Part shown: in pieces, positions 1-6,479 of the stretch | How the letters are laid out: every line of letters starts with the position of its first letter | Position numbering within the stretch: position 1 is the stretch's first letter | DNA from: Treponema sp. | Lineage (GTDB): Bacteria; Spirochaetota; Spirochaetia; Treponematales; Breznakiellaceae | Direction of reading: 5' to 3' | DNA length: 10,352 bases | Assembly (NCBI GenBank): GCA_031261385.1 | Contig: JAISJS010000136.1 | Location: forward strand, 1-10,352 | Program-made: the position numbers and the translations under genes | The notes under the pieces: model-generated | Told to the model about the DNA's origin: nothing | Database searches by the model: none | The model's input: only the letters and a program-made list of their open reading frames with translations

Positions 1-998
1 CGGCCCGGTTTGAGGGATTTATTCCAGTTTTCCGCATATATGCGGTCCTGCTCAATAATAATTTTGGCGGGAAAGACGCTTGCATATTCCCGATGGACAA
101 GGCTGTTGCTTATTATTTCCCGCGCTATCCAACTCCGTACACTGACGTTCTTATTATCCACAAGAAAAAATCTATCCAGCGTATGCTTTGCGACAAATTC
201 CATAAGAAGTTCAAAGCTGTCGATGAGGTTTGTTTCTACCATAAGCCGGTCATCGTAACGATCAAGATTTTCCCGGCGTAAAATTGCATCGGTAATATAA
301 CCGGGGACGCAGGAACGGATAACCTCATCCCGACCGAAAAGGAGGATAGCCGCAAGGTTAAAGCCCTTTTCGTGTCCCGGCATCGCCGGGGAAGTCATCC
401 AGTTCTCCTCATACAGACCTGCGCTTTTAAACATAGCCATATCTGACATACCCTTCCAGGGGTGATCGGAATTCCGGTTTAATGTCATTTGTCGGCAGCG
501 TTTGATTATATCAGGGCGAAGCTCCTTTGTTGTCACATAGGGGAAAATTTTACGTTCGGTAAAGCCGCTGGATTTTCGGTTATAAAGATTAGCAACTAAA
601 TCGGTTGATTTGGTAATGTCAATATCGGCGTCTTCCGTGCGGTCAAATATTTTACCGGAACAGATTTCCACCTGAGAACTAATCGGGATGTATACATAGA
701 GAATGATTTTGCCGCCAATGGTTATTTCTTCAAGATTCAGAAACAGAACCGGCGATACTTTTTCCGGATTATTGAGCACATTGACAAAATTTTTCTTTAA
801 GGCGGGGATCGCTTTGGGGTTTACCCCAAGCACCTTGCCGGAATCGCTTACGCCAAGGAAAAGGTATCCGCCGTAGCGGTTTGAAAAGGAGCATACCGTT
901 TCAAATATACTGTTATTCAGGGTATCTTTTGTGCCTTTGAATTCAACGGTGAGATTTTCGCCCTGGGACAATAATTTTTTGATGCCCTGTATATTCAT
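1..998 (-). CDS. AlbA_2/Schlafen-type putative ATP-binding regulator (partial, C-terminus outside window)
   Basis: An open leftward frame of 332 codons without a stop runs off the left edge; I translated it by hand. The start is an ATG at 998 with an AGGA ribosome-binding site at 1001-1004. Residues about 15-130 look like the AlbA_2 (Schlafen AAA_4) domain: VEFKGT at 18-23, then NRYGGYLFLGV at 40-50, the usual sequence after the helix of this domain. Near the end, REIISNSLVHREY (293-305) matches the N-x-x-x-HR-x-Y signature of the C-terminal HATPase_c_4 domain found in the same proteins. Such proteins are often annotated as putative transcriptional regulators or RecG-like proteins, but their biochemical role is mostly unproven. 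The gene begins 50 bp after the pheS stop on the same strand, with no clear promoter of its own, so read-through from pheS is possible. A winged-helix tail, common in this family, would lie outside the window. Confidence 0.85.
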   Translation of the reverse strand, partial: MNIQGIKKLLSQGENLTVEFKGTKDTLNNSIFETVCSFSNRYGGYLFLGVSDSGKVLGVNPKAIPALKKNFVNVLNNPEKVSPVLFLNLEEITIGGKIILYVYIPISSQVEICSGKIFDRTEDADIDITKSTDLVANLYNRKSSGFTERKIFPYVTTKELRPDIIKRCRQMTLNRNSDHPWKGMSDMAMFKSAGLYEENWMTSPAMPGHEKGFNLAAILLFGRDEVIRSCVPGYITDAILRRENLDRYDDRLMVETNLIDSFELLMEFVAKHTLDRFFLVDNKNVSVRSWIAREIISNSLVHREYASVFPAKIIIEQDRIYAENWNKSLKPG

Positions 999-1048
999 TT
1001 TCCTGTCTCTTGCCGCTTAAGTTGTTGACATTGCTGCCGCATCCCAAG

Positions 1049-2665
1049 TCACGCTTGCGCGACAGTCCTTCTCAACCTGACATTCTCAATATCGTAACTG
1101 AACAATTCCCGCAGGTCGTTGAGGCCGAGCGCCATAAGGGCCATCCGATCGATGCCGATGCCCCAGGCCGCCACGGGGACGTTCACGCCAAGACTTGCCG
1201 TCACTTCGGGACGGAAGATGCCGGAGCCGCCGAGTTCAAACCAGCCGAGCACCGGGTGTTTGATGTGGACCTCTACTGAAGGTTCGGTAAAGGGGAAATA
1301 GCCGGGGACGTATTTTACTTCTTTGGCGCCGGCGACTTCGCGGGCGAACATATCCAGCATGCCCAAAAGCGTGCGGAGGTTTACATCTTCACCAAGGACA
1401 ATGCCCTCAGTCTGATAAAAATCCGAGAGGTGTGTGGCGTCAACTTTGTCGTAACGGAAGCAGCGGACAATGCCGAAGTACTTGCCGGGGATTTTCGCCC
1501 TGGGCAGGGTTTTCGCCGAGAGCACTGTACCCTGGCTGCGCAAAATAAGACGCTTGGTAAACTCTTTGTCAAAATGATAATTCCAGCCGCGGCTGCCGGT
1601 CTTGCCGCCGTTCTCGTGGGCCGAGGCAACATTGGAAAGCCAGGGTTCCTCAATTGATTGCGCCTTTTCAGGATCGGAAAGATGATACACGTCGTGGATA
1701 TCGCGGGCTGAATGAAACTGCGGCATAAAGAGGGCGTCGGAATTCCAGAACTCGGTCTCCACAAGGGGGCCGTCAAATTCTTCAAAACCCAGCGAAGCAA
1801 GTTTGTCTTTAACGTCTTCCAAAAATTTCGCATAAGGATTGGAACGCCCCGGAATGAGGCGGGTGGGCGGAGTTTTTACATTATACGAGCGGAACGCCTT
1901 GCCCTTCCAGGAACCGCTCTCCAGCATCTGCGGGGTAAGGGTCCCGATTTCTTCACCGGTGATCCCGGCGGCTTTGAGCGCGGCATTCACTGCTTCCCAT
2001 TCTGCGGTAAAACCAAAGTACACCGTTTCCCGGTCCGTCTGCCGGAACGCCGCGTCCGCCGCTCCGCGTTTTTTGGCGATACCCGCCATGGCGTTTTTTT
2101 CAGCGGGGGAAAGATCCGCTTCGGCTATAAGGTTTGCTTCTGCCTTGGCGGCTTTATCAAGCAAGCCCCGGATAACGGCGAAATGTTCGGCAGCCTCACC
2201 TTTCGCAGGCCGACCGTCTTTTAACTGGTCGGCGCTCAGTGCAATGATCACTTTTTTTTCACCGTCCATGGCAAGAACGCCAAGTTTGGAGAGCGTACCA
2301 AAGGCGCTGCCTATATCTTTATTTTCAAGTTTGAGATTGGCGGCAATGTCGGGGAGACGCAGAGCGGTAGAAGTTCCGCCATTGGCGATTATCCGCACCA
2401 GTTCGATTATACGTTCCTCGGGGGTTCCCTTTTCTTTCCATTCGCGGCCCAAATCGGTCAATTCATAAAAAACCGCCGTCTCGCGGCGCAGTTCGCTGAC
2501 GATACCTTTTCCCGCAAGCCAGGACAGGGCCTGATTCCCGTTACCGCCCTTAAAGCCAAGGTCCTTTTCAACCTTTTCGATGCTGAGTTCATCACCCTTT
2601 TTATACGAAAGGATGATCTTTACTTCCAGGGGATGAAGATTTTTAACCGTGCTTTGAATATCCAT
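1049..2665 (-). CDS. pheS: Phenylalanine--tRNA ligase alpha subunit, archaeal/eukaryotic type
   Basis: The 538-residue product charges tRNA-Phe with phenylalanine in the cytoplasm, as the alpha chain of an alpha2-beta2 class II synthetase. The N-terminal ~150 residues resemble the winged-helix tRNA-binding repeats of the archaeal/eukaryotic alpha chain (HPLEVKIILSYKKG at 11-24). The catalytic core starts near 268. Visible parts are a motif 1-like stretch (FEEFDGPLVET, 294-304), motif 2 (RCFRYDKVDATH, 401-412), the phenylalanine-pocket FPFTEPSVEV (457-466) and motif 3 GIGIDRMAL (502-510). Typical bacterial PheS has about 330-350 residues, so this is clearly the long type known in spirochaetes. 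No pheT is adjacent. The ATG at 2665 begins a sequence typical of the family, but no strong Shine-Dalgarno precedes it. The gene follows the secreted-protein gene by 48 bp and is probably co-transcribed with it. Confidence 0.97.
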   Translation of the reverse strand: MDIQSTVKNLHPLEVKIILSYKKGDELSIEKVEKDLGFKGGNGNQALSWLAGKGIVSELRRETAVFYELTDLGREWKEKGTPEERIIELVRIIANGGTSTALRLPDIAANLKLENKDIGSAFGTLSKLGVLAMDGEKKVIIALSADQLKDGRPAKGEAAEHFAVIRGLLDKAAKAEANLIAEADLSPAEKNAMAGIAKKRGAADAAFRQTDRETVYFGFTAEWEAVNAALKAAGITGEEIGTLTPQMLESGSWKGKAFRSYNVKTPPTRLIPGRSNPYAKFLEDVKDKLASLGFEEFDGPLVETEFWNSDALFMPQFHSARDIHDVYHLSDPEKAQSIEEPWLSNVASAHENGGKTGSRGWNYHFDKEFTKRLILRSQGTVLSAKTLPRAKIPGKYFGIVRCFRYDKVDATHLSDFYQTEGIVLGEDVNLRTLLGMLDMFAREVAGAKEVKYVPGYFPFTEPSVEVHIKHPVLGWFELGGSGIFRPEVTASLGVNVPVAAWGIGIDRMALMALGLNDLRELFSYDIENVRLRRTVAQA

Positions 2666-2713
2666 TATGAACAGAGGATACCAATTTTAAGGTGTTTTGA
2701 GAAGGCGGTAACC

Positions 2714-3433
2714 TTAGTAAGCGGCAAAGGGAATTATTTCGGTGATTTCAACTTTAAACCGGGCCGAAGCTGCCCACTGGCCTGAATCCATAAAATACCG
2801 GGGAAAGGAGGCCAGACTTATAAACCCGTTCACCTCTTTTGGCCGGTTCCGCTCACTCAGGCGGAGCAATGCCCGCATCGATGCACGGGCCGCATCCTCA
2901 AGACTTTTTTTCCGGACAGAAAGCCAGTCGGACTTTTGCCCCTGATCCCCGGTTCCCGGAAAACCCAGCGGCCCAAAACCGACCGCCTGGGTGCTGCGGA
3001 CCTTCCCCGTCCGCCACATACTCAGCCGGCGTTTTTGCGCTTCGGTCAACCGGTACTCGGTCCACAGCTGGACCTGCTCATTCTTGAGTTCCACGTCCGT
3101 TGCCCGCAGTCCCGGGTCCCCCCAGGGGATAATCCCCAGCGGCTCAAGCTCAAATTCCTCGGCAATGCCCCGGGCTTTTTCGCCGATATCATAATGAAAC
3201 GACCAGCCGTAGATCATTGCCGAATAAAACATCACCGCCTCTTCCAGAGCCCGGCGGCTGGCGGTATCCGTATCCAGCGGATAGTGTTCATCAACATAGC
3301 CGCCGTACATCGGCTCCAGTTCTATACGTACTTCCCCGCGCAGGGTTTCCGGAACATGCTCCTGGGGAAAGAGGGGCAGGGAAAGGCCGGAAAAGAAGCA
3401 GACTATACCAATAGCAAGGGAAATGCGGCGCAT
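2714..3433 (-). CDS. Secreted or periplasmic protein of unknown function
   Basis: I do not recognise the family of this 239-residue protein. Residues 1-23 form a signal peptide: MRR, then a hydrophobic run through IVCFFSGLSLPLF. No lipobox cysteine is evident (the single early Cys sits inside the hydrophobic core), so it is probably exported as a soluble or envelope-associated protein. The mature part is mixed alpha/beta in appearance with no membrane segment. It includes an Arg-rich region around LTEAQKRRLSMWRTGKVRST (about 128-147) and a segment with repeated Ala/Arg (AARASMRALLRLSERNR). The ATG at 3433 is the only start that keeps the signal peptide, though no Shine-Dalgarno is seen before it. 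It is the first gene of the leftward group ending in pheS and the AlbA_2 gene. That proximity to pheS says little about function. Confidence 0.8.
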   Translation of the reverse strand: MRRISLAIGIVCFFSGLSLPLFPQEHVPETLRGEVRIELEPMYGGYVDEHYPLDTDTASRRALEEAVMFYSAMIYGWSFHYDIGEKARGIAEEFELEPLGIIPWGDPGLRATDVELKNEQVQLWTEYRLTEAQKRRLSMWRTGKVRSTQAVGFGPLGFPGTGDQGQKSDWLSVRKKSLEDAARASMRALLRLSERNRPKEVNGFISLASFPRYFMDSGQWAASARFKVEITEIIPFAAY

Positions 3434-3607
3434 AGTTATAGTATCGGTATTTTATGGATGTTCCATATTAGGTAATTTTGCAAATAACTTGACCAAACTA
3501 CAAACCATTATTAGTATATTAAAATATCATCATTTTTATTCGTTATTGGTTGTATATTTTATTTAAATGCTTATGCTGGTGGGCCTAAAATACAAGGAGT
3601 TTGTAAG
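3434..3607. other. Divergent A/T-rich intergenic region
   Basis: This 174-bp gap separates the leftward secreted-protein gene from the rightward CsgG/LpoB-like gene and is much richer in A/T than most of the window. It contains a good rightward promoter (3489-3517) and a ribosome-binding site (AAGGAG, 3594-3599). It also has a small inverted repeat, TATGGA-TGT-TCCATA (3453-3467), 20 bp upstream of the leftward start, which could be an operator but is short enough to be chance. I found no convincing leftward promoter and no riboswitch-like fold in the ~85-nt leader of the rightward gene. Confidence 0.6.
3489..3517 (+). promoter_or_regulatory. Sigma-70-type promoter of the CsgG/LpoB-like gene
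   Basis: TTGACC (3489-3494, 5/6 to consensus) is separated by exactly 17 bp from TAGTAT (3512-3517, 4/6). The surroundings are A/T-rich. Transcription would start near 3524 and give a leader of about 85 nt before the ATG at 3608. Assigned from sequence only. Confidence 0.55.
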
Positions 3608-4612
3608 ATGAAAAAAGCAGTGGGTTTATGTCTTTTGTTATGCTGCGCATCTTTTTTGTATGCTCAGACCAGTATGACACTGGATGATGGAATTATTGAT
3701 TCAGTTGACTTTTTTTCTTCAAAAGTACCGTCAGGTTCAACTATTGCGATTATAAACTTTGAAGCGGAAACACAAGACCTTTCTGGGTTTATTGTTGAGG
3801 AACTTTTGGTTGCATTTGCCAATACCGGCAACGTAAAAGTTGTTGAACGAAGCCGTTTGGAAATGCTGGAATCAGAATTGAATTTTAATATGTCAGGTTC
3901 TGTAAGTGAAGAAACAGCTCAGGGCATTGGCCGCATGGTAGGCGCTCAGGTTTTATTTTCAGGTTCCATAGTACCGTACCGTGATATGTACCGTATGCGG
4001 GTTCAGGCGGTTGCTGTAGAAACTGCTGAAATAATCGGTACCAGAACAATAAATATTCGGTATGATCCAACCTTGACCGGATTGTTGGGAAGAATTAATC
4101 CTGCCGATCAATGGAAATACCAGTGGCTGTATTTTGGGATAAATGCAGGTTACAACCTGATCATGAAAGAACCGGAAAATTATCTGAAAGCATACGATTG
4201 GCATTTTGATGCTTTGCCTATTGGGTTTTCTGTCTTTGCAATGGTTCAACCATTTGATGTATTTGGGATAGCCCTTGATATGAGTGGAAACGGGTATAGC
4301 GGTCTCAATATTTTATTAGAACCGACCCTCATAATGCGTCCTTCTTTATTTGAAATAAATTTGTTCTTCGGACCTGGGTTACATATAGCCTTCGCAGCCC
4401 CTCCCGAGAAGACAGCCCCTGCATTTGTGTTTAGCGGAGGTCTGAGAGGTGGTTTTCATATAGGTCCCGGCTTATTGTTTACCGAAGCACGCTTTACTGC
4501 TGTATTGTGGGACTATGATAATAAAATGACAGGGGAATACGGTGTTGATACGGAATTGGGTATGAATTTTACTTTAGGATATAGCATTGGTTTTATCCCC
4601 AGAAAAAAATAA
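3608..4612 (+). CDS. Exported CsgG/LpoB-like protein with putative C-terminal outer-membrane barrel
   Basis: The 334-residue protein starts with a signal peptide (MKK, hydrophobic core, cleavage likely after LYA at 17-19). Residues about 44-150 resemble the CsgG/LpoB-type fold: IAIINFEAET (46-55), KVVERSRLEMLESELNF (77-93), then MVGAQVLFSGSI (110-121) and a strand-rich end. Members of that group are periplasmic or lipoprotein partners of envelope machines, for example LpoB with penicillin-binding proteins. Residues about 172-334 alternate hydrophobic and polar residues with many Gly and aromatics (YFGINAGYNL, INLFFGPGLHIAF, FVFSGGLRGGFHIG, TLGYSIGF), as in a small outer-membrane beta-barrel. 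The start has AAGGAG 8 bp upstream. No lipobox is convincing despite Cys8, Cys12 and Cys13. The gene is clearly more A/T-rich than its neighbours. It is monocistronic and ends 8 bp from the convergent rhomboid gene. The exact partner or role is unknown. Confidence 0.8.
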   Translation: MKKAVGLCLLLCCASFLYAQTSMTLDDGIIDSVDFFSSKVPSGSTIAIINFEAETQDLSGFIVEELLVAFANTGNVKVVERSRLEMLESELNFNMSGSVSEETAQGIGRMVGAQVLFSGSIVPYRDMYRMRVQAVAVETAEIIGTRTINIRYDPTLTGLLGRINPADQWKYQWLYFGINAGYNLIMKEPENYLKAYDWHFDALPIGFSVFAMVQPFDVFGIALDMSGNGYSGLNILLEPTLIMRPSLFEINLFFGPGLHIAFAAPPEKTAPAFVFSGGLRGGFHIGPGLLFTEARFTAVLWDYDNKMTGEYGVDTELGMNFTLGYSIGFIPRKK

Positions 4613-4620
4613 TTACAAGG

Positions 4621-5259
4621 TTACCTTCTCATCTCGCGCCAGGGGTTCATTTTGAAGCGAACCAGAAAGTAGAGCCATGCAAAACCGAAGCCTGCCAGAT
4701 GGGTAACGTGGGCCACATTTCCTCCACGGCCGGTCAGCTGGAAGAACACCTCCAGAGCGGTAAAACCTATCACCATCACCGGGGCGCGCAGCGGGAGTAT
4801 GCCCCAGATATAGATCGCCGCATGGGGAAAGAAAACCGCATAGGCAAGCTGAACGGCAAATATCGCCCCGGACGCTCCCATGAGCCAGACATTCCAGGCC
4901 CCGGTGAGCAAATATGCAAGGAACGAAAACATCCCCGCGAGGACTCCGGTGACAAAATAAAACAGCAGGAATTCCCGGCTCCCCATCTGCCGCTCCACCT
5001 GCATACCAAAAACAAACAGGGCAAACATATTAAAAAAAAGGTGACTGACACCGCTGTGGACGAACATATAGGTAACAAAGGTCCAGACCCAGCCATGCAT
5101 CACCGTGCCGGGGATCATCGACAGGAAAAACGGCACCAGCGGCTGCCCCCAAAACCGTGTTACAAGCTTATCCGCCAGAAACACGAGGATATTAAGGCCG
5201 ATAAGCCAGAAAACAGTACTGTCATAGCGGTAACGGAACGGTTTCCGTAAAATGTTCAT
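4621..5259 (-). CDS. Rhomboid-family intramembrane serine protease
   Basis: The 212-residue polytopic protein cleaves transmembrane substrates within the inner membrane. It has the six-helix core: hydrophobic segments near 17-30, 56-84, 97-118, 125-143, 147-168 and 185-201. The catalytic serine is Ser130 in GASGAIF. The catalytic histidine is His187 in AHVTHLAGFGFAW. The oxyanion-helping H-x-x-x-N motif is His73/Asn77 in SHLFFNM. All key residues are therefore present and the enzyme should be active. The length fits the simple bacterial form without extra domains. The ATG at 5259 is the last gene start of the TatD/dihydrouridine synthase/rhomboid leftward series, 51 bp after the synthase stop. 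No Shine-Dalgarno is visible, and the start codon lies in a short palindrome (5258-5270). The substrate is unknown. The DNA encoding GVSHLFF coincides with a repeated motif described separately. Confidence 0.95.
   Translation of the reverse strand: MNILRKPFRYRYDSTVFWLIGLNILVFLADKLVTRFWGQPLVPFFLSMIPGTVMHGWVWTFVTYMFVHSGVSHLFFNMFALFVFGMQVERQMGSREFLLFYFVTGVLAGMFSFLAYLLTGAWNVWLMGASGAIFAVQLAYAVFFPHAAIYIWGILPLRAPVMVIGFTALEVFFQLTGRGGNVAHVTHLAGFGFAWLYFLVRFKMNPWREMRR
5032..5052 (+). repeat. Copy 1 of the GGTGACTGACACC motif with A-tract, inside the rhomboid gene
   Basis: Eight A residues (5032-5039) are followed by GGTGACTGACACC (5040-5052). The last 20 bases are identical to 7340-7359. On the coding (leftward) strand it encodes GVSHLFF, the conserved H-x-x-x-N region of the protease, and it adds no visible extra residues. 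Confidence 0.7.
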
Positions 5260-5310
5260 GCTGACAGCATATCAAAAAAGAATGTGGTAGGCAAAGGCTT
5301 GTTCAATTTT

Positions 5311-6348
5311 TTATAGAAGATATTTGCCAAGGATTGCCCTATACTCCTCTATCGTCTCCGCATGAACCAGAACATTCCGCAAGGCGCCGCCGCCATGTAA
5401 ATAGGTGACTGACACCTCAGTCACCTTTTTGGGGCCTTTGGTATACGCGCAGAATTGTTTGCGCATTTCAAGGCAGGCGCTCCGCTCGCCAATGTCGGCG
5501 GCAAGGAGTTCCAGTTGACGGAAACCGGCGGCAAGCCGGGTTTTCATGTCTGTCGGGGTATACGAGCCGTCTATCAGCAGGGAGCGGGTTGTGGAAAAGA
5601 TAAACGGGTTTCCCATTGCGCCGCGGGCGAACATCACGGCGGCGCAGCCGGTTTCCGAAAGCATTTTTTCGGCGTCTTCCGGGGCGTAAAGGTCCCCGGA
5701 ACCGGTTACCGGGACAGCCAGCCGGGAAACGAGGTCTGCAATATGGGACCAGTCGCTTTTTCCCGAATAGCCCTGGGCTCTTGTCCGCGGATGCAGGCTC
5801 ACCATGACGGCGCCTGCCTCAACGGCAATCCTGGCACATTCAACATAATTAATGGAAGAACTGTCCCACCCCGAGCGCATCTTTATCGTTACCGGCACAT
5901 TGCCCAAATATTCCCGTGAGGCCTTGACCGCCGCCTCCACAACCCTGCCAAGGTTATCGGGATTCTTCATCAGCGCCGAGCCCGATCCGGTTTTGGTCAC
6001 CTTGGGCACCGGGCAGCCTGAATTGATGTCCACGGCGTCGGGCTTCCATGGAGCCAGCAAGACTGCGGCTTCGTAAATCCGTTCCGGGTAAGCGCCAAAA
6101 AGCTGGATGGCATAATGCCGCTCATTATCAGCCCGGCGCAGTAATGTCGCTGCCGGACCAGCCGGTTCCCTGTCAGGCCTGTTCCGTATCACCGATTCAG
6201 CGGAAATAAGTTCGGTGGAAGTAAAGCCGGCCCCCTGCTCAACACAGATAGCCCGGAACGCCCGGTCGGAATACCCCGCCACCGGCGCAAGAAAAAGATT
6301 CCCGTTAAGACTGAGGCTGCCGATTGTTACTGGGTGATACAAATTCAT
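5311..6348 (-). CDS. dus: tRNA-dihydrouridine synthase (DusB/NifR3-like)
   Basis: This FMN enzyme reduces specific uridines to dihydrouridine in the tRNA D-arm using NADPH. Numbering is from the ATG at 6348 (345 residues). The flavin-binding APVAGYSD is at 21-28 and the catalytic Cys112 is in NSGCPVPKVTKTGSGSALM. Lys156 is in KMRSGW and His186 in HPRTRAQGYSG. The phosphate-binding GSGDLY (217-222) and ARGAMGNPFIF complete the TIM barrel. The C-terminal helical domain has MRKQFCAYTKG and ends HAETIEEYRAIL. A TTG two codons upstream (6354) could also start the frame, but the ATG is more natural; neither has a clear Shine-Dalgarno. Oddity: between TKG and ALRN there are about 11 more residues than I expect, and they are encoded by the palindrome at 5404-5430. 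The gene lies between the TatD-type and rhomboid genes on the same strand. Which uridine it modifies is inferred only by similarity to DusB. Confidence 0.95.
   Translation of the reverse strand: MNLYHPVTIGSLSLNGNLFLAPVAGYSDRAFRAICVEQGAGFTSTELISAESVIRNRPDREPAGPAATLLRRADNERHYAIQLFGAYPERIYEAAVLLAPWKPDAVDINSGCPVPKVTKTGSGSALMKNPDNLGRVVEAAVKASREYLGNVPVTIKMRSGWDSSSINYVECARIAVEAGAVMVSLHPRTRAQGYSGKSDWSHIADLVSRLAVPVTGSGDLYAPEDAEKMLSETGCAAVMFARGAMGNPFIFSTTRSLLIDGSYTPTDMKTRLAAGFRQLELLAADIGERSACLEMRKQFCAYTKGPKKVTEVSVTYLHGGGALRNVLVHAETIEEYRAILGKYLL
5404..5430. repeat. Copy 2 of the GGTGACTGACACC motif as a larger palindrome, inside the dihydrouridine synthase gene
   Basis: GGTGACTGACACC (5404-5416) runs directly into TCAGTCACCTTTTT (5417-5430). 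The arms GGTGACTGA (5404-5412) and TCAGTCACC (5417-5425) are perfect 9-bp complements around CACC. Read leftward, it begins AAAAAGGTGACTGA, the same A-tract plus motif start as the other copies. It encodes KKVTEVSVT in the synthase, at about residues 307-315. Confidence 0.75.
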
Positions 6349-6374
6349 CTTCAAATCAATAATTTAAGAATATT

Positions 6375-6466
6375 AACCGCTAAGTCGAAAAAGTAAAAGA
6401 AGTAAGAAAATTACTAACTTCTCATTCTTGTATCTTCCCTTATTCGACTTCTTCGACTTTGCGGTT
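6375..6466. repeat. Imperfect ~90-bp inverted repeat between the TatD and dihydrouridine synthase genes
   Basis: AACCGC (6375-6380) pairs with GCGGTT (6461-6466). After one mismatch AAGTCGAA (6382-6389) pairs with TTCGACTT (6452-6459), and further A/T pairs follow. The 3' side also holds a direct repeat, TTCGACTT at 6443-6450 and 6452-6459. An inner stem GAAGT/ACTTC (6399-6403 with 6417-6421), or alternatively AGTAA/TTACT, sits in the loop. It fills most of the 131-bp gap between two leftward genes. It could be an interspersed palindromic element or an RNA processing/termination structure. There is no T-run in the leftward direction that would make it a standard terminator. Confidence 0.6.
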
Positions 6467-6479
6467 TTATTCCTCTTGT

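Noticed and set aside
1839..2468. A 209-codon rightward open frame inside pheS
   Set aside because: It is antisense to the well-supported pheS and its translation is low-complexity Ser/Ala-rich with no family signature.
3518..3607. Riboswitch or other structured leader before the CsgG/LpoB-like gene
   Set aside because: The leader is A/T-rich with no convincing paired stems or recognisable aptamer motif.
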